64,000 nt of DNA from AP-15 sp963775875 (GCA_963775875.1 CAVZKP010000024.1:20090-84089); one strand, 5' to 3'. Shown: positions 44,356 through 53,103, numbered from the stretch's first letter. The notes: a model not told the origin generated them from the letters alone. Program-made: numbers and translations.

Positions 44356-44671
44356 CCGAAACCCGGGCGAAAAATGGCTTTGTGCCCGAGATCTTTATTT
44401 TCAACGGGCCGAACGCGGTAAGTTGCCGATCAGGGAGCCGGAATGGCAAGCCGGAGGACCAGATCGGAACCGGGATGGTCAGAGACTCGCAGCGTTCAGA
44501 GGCCGAGTGGCGGCAGGATCGGGTCGTGCTGCTGCCCGAATTGCTGGGTAGCGCGCCTGTTCCCGGTTCGCCGCGGAGGCAGGTGAAGCCAGTCGAGCCG
44601 CGAGGCTGTCAGAGTGGCCGGCCCGGGCGGCTCATTGGATCGATGCCGACCGCCGAGGGGTAAAGTCAGGA
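44356..44671. other. Intergenic region before asnB
   Basis: 316 bp without a supported gene. A weak CGGGC/GCCCG hairpin followed by a T-rich patch near 44370-44400 might end the XRE transcript. A short open frame on the plus strand here has no codon bias or recognisable motif. No operator or riboswitch was identified. Confidence 0.4.
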
Positions 44672-46612
44672 ATGTGCGGGATCGCCGGTTTCGTGACGGC
44701 CGGGGCGCCGCCTTCGGATGCCGACCTCGAAACGAGGCTATGGCGGATGATCGCGACCTTGCGGCATCGCGGGCCCGACGACGAAGGCGTATGGACCGAC
44801 GGAACGGCCGGGCTCGCCCATTCCCGCCTGTCGATCATCGACCTGTCGCCGGCCGGGCATCAGCCGATGGCGAGTGGCGATGGCAGCGTGTGGATCACCT
44901 TTAACGGGGAAATCTACAATTTCGGCGACATCCGACAGGAGCTTGCAGCGCTGGGCTACCCCTTTCGCAGCCGCAGTGACACCGAAACCATCGTCAATGG
45001 CTGGCATGCCTGGGGTCCCCGGATCTTTTCACGGCTGCGCGGGATGTTTGCGCTGGCCTTGTGGGACCGGCGCTCACGGCGGCTGATTCTGGCTCGTGAC
45101 CGGATCGGCAAAAAGCCGCTTTATTGGGCGCGCACCGCGACGGGGCTCCTGTTCGGCTCGGAGATCAAGGCGCTGCTCGCCTGGCCCGGTCTGTCGCGAG
45201 TGCCGGATCTGACCGCGATCGACCACTATCTGAGCTTGCAATACGTGCCGGCGCCGCAGACCGCCTTTATGGGTATCCACAAGCTGCCGGCCGCGCATTA
45301 TCTGTCCGTCGCGACCGCGGCGGATGGCGGCATCGACGAACCCGAACTGGTCCGGTACTGGCAATTGCCGCGCCCGGCCACCGCCCCGCTGAAACGCCCA
45401 TTGCGCGAACTCCGGGCCGAACTTGTCGCACATCTCGAAGAGGCGGTCCGATTGCGGCTGGTCTCGGATGTGCCGCTCGGCGCCTTTCTGTCAGGAGGCA
45501 TCGATTCCTCGGCCGTGGTCGCGATGATGGCGCGCGCCGGCGGCGGTCGGGTCAAGACCTTTTCGATCGGTTTTGCTGCCGCGGAATACGACGAGACCCG
45601 CTACGCACGGCTGGTGGCTCAGCGTTACGGGACCGACCACGAGGAGCTGATCGTCGAGCCTGATGCCGTGGCGGTGCTGCCGCGCCTCGTCTGGCACTAT
45701 GGCGAGCCCTTTGCCGATCCCTCGGCGGTGCCGACCTGGTATGTCGCCGAACTCGCTCGGCGCCGCGTCACGGTGGCGCTGACCGGCGATGGCGGCGACG
45801 AGTGCTTTCTCGGCTACAGCCGGTACCAGGCGATGCGTCATCTCGACCGCCTCGACCGAATGCCGCGCTGGGGTGGCGCAGCGGTGGCGCGGCTGCTCGC
45901 CGCCGCCCCCGGAACCGTGCAGCGGAAATTAAGGCTGCGCCAGATCCGCGCGGTGCTCGAGGCGCCGCGCAGCGCGCCGGCGCAGCGCTATGCCCCAACG
46001 ATCGCCTTCTTTGCCGATCGCGACAAGGGCGAGGGCTATGGCGCGGCCATGCGCGGGATCAGCTCGCACTCCGCCCTCGACCTGTTGGAACCGTATTTTG
46101 CCGAGGCGGGAAGCCTGGTCGGCGGCGCCAATTGGGCCGACATCCACACCTATCTGCCCGACGATCTGATGGTCAAGGTCGATGTCGCCAGCATGGCGCA
46201 TGGGCTCGAAGCGCGATCGCCGCTGCTCGATCACGTGCTGCTGGAATGGGCTGCCGGATTGCCCGACGCGGTCAAGATCGCCGGCGGGGTCACCAAAGCG
46301 CTGTTCAAAACGGCGATGGCGCCCTATCTGCCGCGCGAGATCCTATACCGGCCCAAGCGCGGGTTCGGCTGTCCGATCGACCGCTGGTTTCGCGGCGAGC
46401 TCAAGGAGCTCGCTTATGACATTTTGTTGTCGCAGAGCGCGCGTGAGCGCGGGCTGTTCCGGCCGGATTACGTCACCCGCCTGCTCGACGAGCACTGCAC
46501 GTTCCAGTTCGACCACCAGACCCGGCTGTGGGCGTTGTTGATGCTCGAATTATGGTTCCGGATGTGGATCGACGCGCCGGCCGATACCGCGGTATTGCGG
46601 CCTGCGGCTTAG
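44672..46612 (+). CDS. asnB: Asparagine synthase (glutamine-hydrolysing)
   Basis: Forms asparagine from aspartate, ATP and glutamine. The 646-residue protein starts MCGIAGF, with Cys2 as glutaminase nucleophile, and has FNGEIYN and the SDTETI loop of the class-II amidotransferase domain. The synthetase part has the pyrophosphate loop FLSGGIDSSAV and the TGDGGDECF motif. Many such genes serve exopolysaccharide or lipid A modification rather than asparagine supply; here the lipid kinase downstream makes that a possibility. A GTCAGGA lies before the ATG. Confidence 0.92.
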   Translation: MCGIAGFVTAGAPPSDADLETRLWRMIATLRHRGPDDEGVWTDGTAGLAHSRLSIIDLSPAGHQPMASGDGSVWITFNGEIYNFGDIRQELAALGYPFRSRSDTETIVNGWHAWGPRIFSRLRGMFALALWDRRSRRLILARDRIGKKPLYWARTATGLLFGSEIKALLAWPGLSRVPDLTAIDHYLSLQYVPAPQTAFMGIHKLPAAHYLSVATAADGGIDEPELVRYWQLPRPATAPLKRPLRELRAELVAHLEEAVRLRLVSDVPLGAFLSGGIDSSAVVAMMARAGGGRVKTFSIGFAAAEYDETRYARLVAQRYGTDHEELIVEPDAVAVLPRLVWHYGEPFADPSAVPTWYVAELARRRVTVALTGDGGDECFLGYSRYQAMRHLDRLDRMPRWGGAAVARLLAAAPGTVQRKLRLRQIRAVLEAPRSAPAQRYAPTIAFFADRDKGEGYGAAMRGISSHSALDLLEPYFAEAGSLVGGANWADIHTYLPDDLMVKVDVASMAHGLEARSPLLDHVLLEWAAGLPDAVKIAGGVTKALFKTAMAPYLPREILYRPKRGFGCPIDRWFRGELKELAYDILLSQSARERGLFRPDYVTRLLDEHCTFQFDHQTRLWALLMLELWFRMWIDAPADTAVLRPAA

Positions 46613-46630
46613 CCGCCCGCGGAGGCCTGT

Positions 46631-47539
46631 TTGGCCCGGCGGATCCTGGTCATCTTCAATCCGGCGGCGGGGCGTCGCAAACGTTGCTTGCGACGCCTGC
46701 GAGGCGTCGTCGCCGAGCTCGAAGGGCGGGGCTGCACGGTCGCGATCCGCCCGACCCGTGCCGCCGGCGAGGCCGAGCGGCTGGCGCGCGAGGCCGAGCC
46801 TGCCTTCGATCTGATCGTCGCTGCCGGCGGCGACGGCACCGTCAACGAGGTGGCAAACGGCCTGTTCGCCGCGTCGCGGCCGCTGGCGGTGCTGCCGCTG
46901 GGCACCGGCAACGTGCTGGCGAACGAGATCGGAATGCCGCGCGATGCGCGAGAACTCGCTCGAGTGATCGCCGAGGGGACGCCGCAGCCGGTCTGGCCCG
47001 GCCGCGCCGGAGGTCGCCTGTTCGTCGCAATGACCGGGGTCGGGTTCGACGCCGAGGTGATCGGTGCGCTCAACTCCGGCCTCAAACAACGGATCGGCAG
47101 ACTCGCCTTTGTCTGGGCGATCGTCTCTTGCCTGCACCGCTATCGCCGACGCGAATTTGTCATCGCAACCGAGAGCGGTGCCAATCGGGTCGCCTCGGCG
47201 ATAATCACCAAGGGACGATTTTACGCCGGACGCTTCGTCATCGCCCCCGAAGCCCGGCTTGCCGATCCGCTGTTTCACATCGTGCTGTTCCGTCGTCCGG
47301 GGCGGCTCGCCATCTTGCGCGCTCTCAGTGCGATGGCGCTCGGCGCTCTGCACCACCTGCCGGAAGTCTCGATCGTGACCGCTCGGCGGGTCACCGTTGC
47401 TGTGAGCGACCCGGCTGGGATCGGGACTCCGATGGTGGAGACCGACGGCGAGATCGGCGGCCGGTTGCCGCTGGTCGTCGAGATCGCCGAGAGACCGCTG
47501 CTCCTCGTTCAGCCCAGCCCGTACAAGCCCAGCCCATAG
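46631..47539 (+). CDS. Diacylglycerol kinase-like lipid kinase (DagK/YegS family)
   Basis: A 302-residue lipid kinase. The catalytic domain has VIFNPAAGRRK, AAGGDGTVNEVANGL and LPLGTGNVLANEI, all characteristic motifs of the DAGK_cat fold, and the C-terminal domain binds the lipid. A TTG start is supported by GGAGG 8 nt upstream. It lies 18 bp after asnB and should be co-transcribed with it. The lipid substrate (diacylglycerol, sphingoid base or similar) is not evident. Confidence 0.88.
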   Translation: MARRILVIFNPAAGRRKRCLRRLRGVVAELEGRGCTVAIRPTRAAGEAERLAREAEPAFDLIVAAGGDGTVNEVANGLFAASRPLAVLPLGTGNVLANEIGMPRDARELARVIAEGTPQPVWPGRAGGRLFVAMTGVGFDAEVIGALNSGLKQRIGRLAFVWAIVSCLHRYRRREFVIATESGANRVASAIITKGRFYAGRFVIAPEARLADPLFHIVLFRRPGRLAILRALSAMALGALHHLPEVSIVTARRVTVAVSDPAGIGTPMVETDGEIGGRLPLVVEIAERPLLLVQPSPYKPSP

Positions 47540-47653
47540 ATTGCCGATCCTCCTCGGAACTGCACCGCAGCGCCGCCTGTTTGACAGATTAGCCAACGCG
47601 ATCCACCGAGCAATTCCATGTACATCTCGGTTGGGCTGGCAACGGAGGAAGGT

Positions 47654-47830
47654 ATGCTCTACTGGGCGCTGGTCTTTCTGATCATTGCGGTTATCGCCGG
47701 ATTTCTCGGCTTTGGCGGGGTGGCGTTTGCCGCCGCCGGCATCGCCAAGATATTGTTCTTCATCTTCCTGGTCATTTTCGCGATCGCGCTGGTGACGGGC
47801 TTCGCCGGGCGGCGGCGGCCGCCGATTTGA
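47654..47830 (+). CDS. DUF1328 (YtjA) small membrane protein
   Basis: A 58-residue protein with two hydrophobic helices (ALVFLIIAVIAGFLGFGGVA and KILFFIFLVIFAIALVTG). This spacing and the GFGGVA turn are typical of YtjA/DUF1328 proteins, whose role is unknown. ATG 47654 has GGAGGAAGG directly upstream and gives the family's usual length; a longer frame to 47618 is less likely. Confidence 0.85.
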   Translation: MLYWALVFLIIAVIAGFLGFGGVAFAAAGIAKILFFIFLVIFAIALVTGFAGRRRPPI

Positions 47831-47857
47831 GCCTGCCGGCGATTTGAGCGCAGCAGT

Positions 47858-48301
47858 TCAATCGGCGGCGAGCACCCGCGCCAGCTGGCTCAGCGCTTCC
47901 TGGTGCCGCTCGTTTGGGATCTGGGCAAAGTTTCGCGCCAGCTCCAGGCACATTCGTTCGCGCGGACTGACCGCGCGATCGCCATCCTGCTCGAGACCGT
48001 CGAAAAAATAGCTGATGGGCACACTCAGCACATGCGCGATCTCGAACAGGCGGCCGGCCGAAACCCGGTTGATCGCCCGTTCGTATTTGTGCGCCTGCTG
48101 ATAGGTAACGCCGATTAGATCGGCGAGCTGCTGCTGCGTCAGTCCGAGCATGATCCGCCGTTCGCGGACACGGGCTCCGACGTGCCGATCAATGTCCTGG
48201 GTGCGGCCCGTTGAGCGGCGGGTAGCGGGCGTGACGCGCCGCCGCGCGTCGGTCCCGGTCGTACCGTCGAGTTGCAAATCGGCACGATCCGGCATGATCA
48301 T
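47858..48301 (-). CDS. XRE-family transcriptional regulator (paralogue of 43894-44355)
   Basis: A 147-residue regulator. The helix-turn-helix runs VGARVRERRIMLGLTQQQLADLIGVTYQQAHKYERAINRVSAGRLFEIAHVLSVPISYFF and matches the regulator at 43894 in layout and in the VPISYFF end. An N-terminal stretch rich in charged and Ala residues precedes it. ATG 48301 has AGGA upstream; upstream in-frame ATGs at 48319 and 48433 would extend the protein. The gene converges on the DUF1328 gene. Confidence 0.85.
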   Translation of the reverse strand: MIMPDRADLQLDGTTGTDARRRVTPATRRSTGRTQDIDRHVGARVRERRIMLGLTQQQLADLIGVTYQQAHKYERAINRVSAGRLFEIAHVLSVPISYFFDGLEQDGDRAVSPRERMCLELARNFAQIPNERHQEALSQLARVLAAD

Positions 48302-48596
48302 CTGTTCCTGCTCTCTCATTTCGCTCACTCGTTCAGCCTCACGAACCCGTGCCACGCGAGGAAGCATGGGATTTTCCGGTGCTGCCGTTGTCGGAGCGGC
48401 GACGCTGGCTTCGGCGGCCATGCTCAACCGCATGGTGTCCGCGCATAGAACGGTCGCGATGTGTCAATTTTTGGGCAGGCTTACCGGTACCGCGGTGCAC
48501 TTCGCCATTCACATCTGCGTTTGACGCATGCCCTTCGCGTTGACAGGCTACCCGCGCCGATGATACCGACCTTCCTCCGTTCTGAACTGTCGATCG

Positions 48597-49397
48597 ATGC
48601 CGCGCATCTCAATCGGAGAGTGCTCGCTCTATTACGAGCGCCAAGGCATGGGCTTTCCCGTCCTGTTCATCACGGGGCTCGGCGGGTTCGCGTCCTTTTG
48701 GCAGGAACAGGTGGCGACCTTTGCCAAGCGGTTCGAAGTCGTGACCTTCGATCATCGCGGCATCGGGCAGAGCGACCCGGCGCGGATGGGCTACACCGTG
48801 GAACGCATGGCGATCGACGCCGTGGGTCTGCTGGACGCGCTGGAGATCCGGCGCGCCCATGTCGTCGGCCATTCGACCGGCGGCGCGGTCGCCCAGGTGC
48901 TGGCGATCGAGCACCCCAACCGGCTCGCCAGCGTCGTGCTGTCCGCCACCTGGACCAAGGCCGACGCCTATTTCCGCCGGGTTTACGCGTTGCGCAAGGA
49001 GATCCTGCAGCGGCTCGGGCCCAGCATGTACCTGCAATCGGCCACCTTGCTGTGGTATCCGAGCTGGTGGATCGCCCGCAACAATGAGCGGCTGCGCCAG
49101 ATGGAGGCGCAGCACCTGGCGAATTTTGCGCCGCCCGAAATCGTCGCCGCGCGGATCGACGCCATGCTGGCCTTCGACCGCACCGCCGAACTCGCGCGGA
49201 TCAAGACGCCAACCCTGGTGATCGGCGCCGAGGACGACATCGTCACCCCGGCCTACTATTCCGAGGAGCTGGCGCGATTGATACCGGGGGCGGAGGTCAA
49301 GCTGTTCCCCCGCGGCGGCCACAATCTGACCCATGTCCGCGCCCGCGAGTTCAATAATGCGGTCTTGCCGTTTCTGGTCTCGCACACGCCGGGCTAA
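48597..49397 (+). CDS. Alpha/beta-hydrolase (RutD/menH-like)
   Basis: A 266-residue serine hydrolase of the single-domain alpha/beta fold. FITGLGG forms the oxyanion segment, GHSTGG carries the nucleophile, IGAEDDIVTP the acidic residue and GGHNLTHV the His. FDHRGIGQSD is typical. The substrate is unknown; sequence is near the aminoacrylate hydrolase/3-oxoadipate enol-lactonase group. A weak TTGACA-type -35 box at 48540 with ATACC at the right spacing may be its promoter. No good ribosome-binding site is seen at the ATG. Confidence 0.82.
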   Translation: MPRISIGECSLYYERQGMGFPVLFITGLGGFASFWQEQVATFAKRFEVVTFDHRGIGQSDPARMGYTVERMAIDAVGLLDALEIRRAHVVGHSTGGAVAQVLAIEHPNRLASVVLSATWTKADAYFRRVYALRKEILQRLGPSMYLQSATLLWYPSWWIARNNERLRQMEAQHLANFAPPEIVAARIDAMLAFDRTAELARIKTPTLVIGAEDDIVTPAYYSEELARLIPGAEVKLFPRGGHNLTHVRAREFNNAVLPFLVSHTPG

Positions 49398-49430
49398 ACC
49401 CGCGCCGGCTGCCGCATCGGCAACCCTGCC

Positions 49431-49445
49431 TTAAGCGTTCCTTAA
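49431..49445. promoter_or_regulatory. CtrA-type binding site TTAA-N7-TTAA
   Basis: Half sites at 49431-49434 and 49442-49445, seven bases apart, match the full CtrA box spacing; the base after the second half is A rather than the preferred C. It lies 190 bp ahead of the EAL gene, downstream of the hydrolase stop. CtrA is the alphaproteobacterial cell-cycle and motility regulator, so the EAL gene may be a CtrA target. Confidence 0.5.
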
Positions 49446-49634
49446 ACCCCCCTCCTTAGCTTGCCGCCAAAGGCGCATCCCCGGGGTTGACCATCGGATG
49501 CGAAATCGAAACGAGCGATCGAGGCGCAGCCTTGCCGGCAAAAAATCTGTTCACCCGGACTGGTACCGAGCCCCGCGGGCCGGGAATGTCGAATGCCCGG
49601 CGCCCGGCGCAACCGGCGCGAAAGGGCTGATCCG

Positions 49635-50492
49635 ATGCAGCATCACCAGCGGCCGCCCTCGCCGGGCCGCAAGCGGCAGAATGCGGCGATCGGCAAGACG
49701 GTGCGCGAGGCGCTGAACCAGAATCGGCTGCTCTTCGCGTTCCAGCCGGTGGTATGCGCAACCTCGGGTCAGATCGATTATTTCGAATGCCTGCTGCGGA
49801 TGCGCGAGCACGACAACCGCCTTGTCACCTGCGGCGAATTCATCGCCGCGATCGAGCAGGTCGGTCTTATCGGGCTGATCGACCGCTACGTCCTGGGGTG
49901 CGCGTTTGCCGAGCTTGCCGCCCATCCCGGGGTCAGACTCGGCTTCAACGTTTCCGGGCTCACCGCTTCCGACCGGCCATGGCTGCGCTCCTTGATGGCG
50001 CTGCTGCGCAAGCAACCCGAACTGGCGCACCGCGTGGTCGTCGAGATCACCGAGACCGCGGCGCTCGACGATCTCGATGAATCGGCGCGCTTTGTCGAGA
50101 CCTTGCGCCATGCCGGCTGCCGCGTCGCGCTCGACGATTTTGGCGCCGGCCATACCTCGCTTCGGCATCTTCAGGTGCTGGCGGTCGATACCATCAAGAT
50201 CGATGGCTCGTTTGTCGGCAGCCTCGCCGATTGCCGCGAGAACCGTGTGATCCTGCGCCATCTGCTCGGACTGACCCGGGGTTTCGGGCTCAGCACCATC
50301 GCCGAATGCGTCGAGACCGCCGAAGAGGCGGCGCTGCTGCGCGAAGAGGGGGTCGGCTACCTTCAAGGCTACCATTTAGGCCGCCCGACGATCGAGCGCC
50401 CGTGGCAGATCGGGCCGGCAGATCCGGCCGACAGTTCCGCCGCGGGCATCGCGGGCTTGCGGATTCCCGGTGATCGCGCGGACAATGCCTGA
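49635..50492 (+). CDS. EAL-domain c-di-GMP phosphodiesterase
   Basis: A 285-residue protein that is almost wholly an EAL domain. The signature reads ECL (Glu51) rather than EAL. FNVSG, VVEITET, LDDFGAGHTSL, IKIDGSFV, ECVET and QGYHLGRP keep the metal-binding and loop-6 residues, so catalysis is plausible. There is no GGDEF, PAS or membrane segment. ATG 49635 has AAGGGCTG upstream, and a CtrA-type box lies 190 bp ahead. The stop falls within a short tandem repeat. Confidence 0.85.
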   Translation: MQHHQRPPSPGRKRQNAAIGKTVREALNQNRLLFAFQPVVCATSGQIDYFECLLRMREHDNRLVTCGEFIAAIEQVGLIGLIDRYVLGCAFAELAAHPGVRLGFNVSGLTASDRPWLRSLMALLRKQPELAHRVVVEITETAALDDLDESARFVETLRHAGCRVALDDFGAGHTSLRHLQVLAVDTIKIDGSFVGSLADCRENRVILRHLLGLTRGFGLSTIAECVETAEEAALLREEGVGYLQGYHLGRPTIERPWQIGPADPADSSAAGIAGLRIPGDRADNA

Positions 50493-50532
50493 CGGACGCG
50501 GGCCTGACGGAACGCGGGCCTGACGGACGCAC
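50487..50532. repeat. Three tandem copies of a 15-16 bp GCCTGACGG unit
   Basis: Units at 50487-50501, 50502-50517 and 50518-50532 share GCCTGACGGA(A)CGC. The first contains the EAL stop codon. Probably replication slippage; no function suggested. Confidence 0.7.
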
Positions 50533-50597
50533 GCCCGGCGGGCGCGGACCGGACGGACACGCCCGGCGGCATGGCAGGCGGTGGTGGGAGGACGGCG

Positions 50598-51416
50598 ATG
50601 CAGATCGGAATTCATCTGCCCCATGCGGGCGAGCAGGCCACGCCCGAGCGGATTCGGCGCGCGGCGCAGCGGGCCGAGGATCTGGGACTGAGCGACGTCT
50701 GGGTCAGCGAGCACATCATCGTGCCGCGCGCGAGCTTCCCGCGTTCGCCGCTGTTCTTCGACCCGGTGCTGAGCCTGACCTGGGCCGCTGCGGTGACCAA
50801 GCGGGTACGGCTCGGCACCAGCGTTCTGGTATTGCCGATGCGCCACCCGCTGCCGCTCGCCAAAGAGTTGGCCACCCTGCAGAATTTCTCCGAGGGGCGG
50901 CTGATCCTCGGCGCCGGCGTCGGTTGGCTCGAAGCCGAGTTCGCCGCCCTCGGAGCGCCGTTCCATGAGCGCGGCCGGCGCACCGACGAGGGCGTCGCGA
51001 TGATGCGCGCGGTGTGGAGCCAGGACCCGGTGAGCTTTCGCAGCAAATACATCCCGGCCGAAATCAGCGAGATGACGATGCGGCCGTTCCCCGACCAGCC
51101 GATCCCGATCTGGTTTGGCGCACGTTCGGAGGCGGCGTATCGGCGCACGGTCAAGATCGGCGATGGCTGGCACGGCAGCCAGCTGACCCCGGCCCAGGCC
51201 GCGCCGATCGTCGAGCGGCTGCGCCGCGACCGGCCCGAGCCCGAATTCACGATCTCGATGCGGACCCACTGGAACGGCAAGGACCAGGGCGAATTGCGCG
51301 AGCGCATCGCCGCCTATGCCGAGGCCGGCGTGCAGCACGTGATGATCCACCCGCTCGACCGCGATGTCGATGATTGGGACGCGGTGATCGAAGGCACCGG
51401 CCGCGTCGCCGCCTGA
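50598..51416 (+). CDS. Luciferase-like (LLM class) F420- or flavin-dependent oxidoreductase
   Basis: A 272-residue TIM-barrel oxidoreductase. QIGIHLPHAG, DVWVSEHIIVP, LGTSVLVLPMRHPLPLAKELATLQNFSEGRLILGAGVGW and PIWFGARSEAAYRRTV follow the LLM class of F420- or FMN-dependent enzymes. ATG 50598 has GGGAGGA upstream. A terminator-like hairpin follows the stop. Substrate unknown; the second member of this superfamily in the window. Confidence 0.85.
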   Translation: MQIGIHLPHAGEQATPERIRRAAQRAEDLGLSDVWVSEHIIVPRASFPRSPLFFDPVLSLTWAAAVTKRVRLGTSVLVLPMRHPLPLAKELATLQNFSEGRLILGAGVGWLEAEFAALGAPFHERGRRTDEGVAMMRAVWSQDPVSFRSKYIPAEISEMTMRPFPDQPIPIWFGARSEAAYRRTVKIGDGWHGSQLTPAQAAPIVERLRRDRPEPEFTISMRTHWNGKDQGELRERIAAYAEAGVQHVMIHPLDRDVDDWDAVIEGTGRVAA

Positions 51417-51469
51417 CCCGCCCCGCGCTCCCGCCCGACAGACCGCCGCACCCGGCCTCGGCCGGGCCG

Positions 51470-51505
51470 AATTCCCGTGGAACCGGGAATAACCGGGAAT
51501 TTTTT
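51470..51505 (+). terminator. Likely intrinsic terminator after the LLM gene
   Basis: AATTCCCG at 51470-51477 pairs with CGGGAATT at 51494-51501 and is followed by a run of T to 51505. It lies 54 bp after the LLM stop. The 16-nt loop carries another GGGAAT copy that could pair alternatively. Confidence 0.5.
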
Positions 51506-51593
51506 CAGCCTCCGACCCCGTAGGCGCCGACTCATCCGGAATTAGGCGTGCCAGATCAATTGGTTGCGAAGAGATTCCCGATGGTCCGATGAC

Positions 51594-51656
51594 GGGAATT
51601 TGTCCGGCCAAAGCGGGAATTGACGCGGTGAAACCGGGAATTTCCGCCGCGGCCGC
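51594..51656. repeat. 21-bp tandem repeat with GGGAATT core, three copies
   Basis: GGGAATT recurs at 51594, 51615 and 51636, exactly 21 bp apart, with degenerate spacer. Other copies lie at 51485 and 51495, with inverted copies at 51470 and 51574. The exact phase of three copies suggests slippage or a protein-binding array. Confidence 0.6.
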
Positions 51657-51885
51657 CAACCTCGAGCGGCAAAGCCCGATCTCTCGCGGCAGGCCGACGA
51701 AAAGGGGTCCGATAAAGATTCCGGTCATTTGCTACCAGCGTGTCGAGAGCCGCAATCGCGCGCGAGGATACGTTGGTCTTTTGGCAAGAGCATGGCGAGG
51801 TGGCGATGCGCCCCATCTGCCGCTTGGCCGCCGCCCGTCTTAGGCACTACCTTCGGCCGCAGCGACAGCACAGGAGTTGCGCCCG

Positions 51886-52611
51886 ATGCCTCCTCCCCGC
51901 GACATTCCGCAGCGGATCGAAGACCGCCTGATCGTGGCGCTCGATGTCCCGGCCATCGCCGAGGCGCGGAGCCTGGTGGACCAGCTCGACGGCGTGGTTT
52001 CGTTCTTCAAAATCGGGCTGTGGCTGCTGTTCGCCGCCGGATGCGAGCGGCTGATCGACGACCTCGTCGCCAGGAACAAGAAGATCTTTCTCGACGCCAA
52101 GATGTTCGACATCGGCGAGACCGTGAGGCAGGGCGTCGCCCGCGCCGCCGAGCGCGGCGTCAGCTTTGTCACCGTGCATGGCGATGGCGACATCATCAAG
52201 GCCGCCGCCGAAGGCAAGGCCGGCAGCCAGCTCAAAATCCTGGTGGTCCCGGTGCTGACCAGCCTCGACGCCGGCGGGCTGCGCGAACTCGGCTATGGCG
52301 GCAGCCTCGCCGACCTGATCGTGGCGGGCGCCAAGGCGAGTTCGGCTTGCGGCTGCGACGGGATCATCGCCGCTCCGCAAGACAACCCAAACCAGATCCG
52401 CCGCGCGGCCGGCGCCGAGGGTTTGCTGGTGGTGACCCCGGGGGTCAGGTTGGCGGGCGGGGCGCGCGACGATCACAAGCGCTCGGGAACCCCGGCCCAG
52501 GCGATCGCGGCCGGGGCCGATTATCTGGTCGTCGGCCGCCCGATCGTCAAAAGCAGCGACCCCGCCGCCGCGGCGATCCGCATCATCGACGATATGCGAG
52601 GCGCCGCCTAG
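51886..52611 (+). CDS. pyrF: Orotidine 5'-phosphate decarboxylase
   Basis: Last step of UMP synthesis. The 241-residue TIM-barrel enzyme starts with IVALDVP, has FFKIGL and the catalytic DAKMFDIG (Asp70, Lys72, Asp75), and ends with TPGVRL and DYLVVGRPIV. It belongs to the bacterial type with no OPRT fusion. ATG 51886 has AGGAG 10 nt upstream; a TTG at 51877 would sit too near that site. Confidence 0.95.
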   Translation: MPPPRDIPQRIEDRLIVALDVPAIAEARSLVDQLDGVVSFFKIGLWLLFAAGCERLIDDLVARNKKIFLDAKMFDIGETVRQGVARAAERGVSFVTVHGDGDIIKAAAEGKAGSQLKILVVPVLTSLDAGGLRELGYGGSLADLIVAGAKASSACGCDGIIAAPQDNPNQIRRAAGAEGLLVVTPGVRLAGGARDDHKRSGTPAQAIAAGADYLVVGRPIVKSSDPAAAAIRIIDDMRGAA

Positions 52612-52656
52612 CGCTTAGAGCAGTTTCCGACCGGATCGAACCGCGGCGCCAAATGG

Positions 52657-52743
52657 TCATTGCGAGCGATGCGACGCAATCTAGCGCCGATGCCGCACTA
52701 TCAGCCGGGATTGCCGCGTCGCGCGCTGCGCTCCTCGCAATGA
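52657..52743. repeat. REP-like palindrome with TCATTGCGAG arms
   Basis: Outer arms TCATTGCGAG (52657-52666) and CTCGCAATGA (52734-52743) are perfectly complementary. Inner arms GCGACGCAATC and GATTGC(C)GCGTCGC also pair with one bulge, giving a long two-stage hairpin. Confidence 0.7.
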
Positions 52744-52924
52744 CATCGGTTTCTGTGCGCAGGAAAGCGCGACAATTCGATCGGAAACTGCGCTACGGTC
52801 CGGCTCGAAATGAAGCACGCTATCTCAATCGCTTGTCGACGGATAATCGGTTGATATTACTCGAACCATTATGGTTCGGGCGCTTAGACGCATGCAGATG
52901 ATGCCCGGCACCAAATAACGCGTC

Positions 52925-52957
52925 ATGCCCGGATTTGATCTGATTTGATCCGGGCAT
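52925..52957. repeat. Palindrome ATGCCCGGAT / ATCCGGGCAT
   Basis: Perfect 10-bp arms with a 13-base loop that itself repeats TTGATC-like sequence. Typical of dispersed intergenic hairpin elements. Confidence 0.65.
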
Positions 52958-53080
52958 CCACGGAGCCGCGACGGGTGCGGCGGAGTGGGGCAATGACATG
53001 GATGTTCGGGCCGAGCCCACGGCCGTCCGGTTCCGCGAATCCGGCTGCAATGCAGCGCAACGCCTCTGCTCCTCTGCGTC

Positions 53081-53103
53081 ATCACCGGGCTCGTCCCGGT
53101 GAT
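53081..53103. repeat. Palindrome ATCACCGGG / CCCGGTGAT
   Basis: Nine-base perfect arms with a 5-base loop, lying in the same stretch as the other palindromes and flanked by GTC and CCACG. Confidence 0.65.

Larger units (their letters stand above)
51417..51885. other. Intergenic region with GGGAATT repeats
   Basis: 469 bp with no supported gene. It holds a likely terminator (51470-51505), seven copies of GGGAAT or its complement between 51470 and 51642, and a 21-bp tandem repeat (51594-51656). Open frames here read as heptad repeats on either strand and carry no known domain. The rest, up to pyrF, shows nothing recognisable. Confidence 0.6.

Noticed and set aside
44382..44663. Small plus-strand frame before asnB
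   Set aside because: No motif, no clear ribosome-binding site and overlap with the asnB leader.
50487..51660. CRISPR array
   Set aside because: Repeats are short, contiguous or irregular, with no unique spacers and no cas genes.
51589..51843. Small frame with heptad-like repeats
   Set aside because: It arises from the 21-bp repeat and has no start signal; either strand gives equally artificial repeats.
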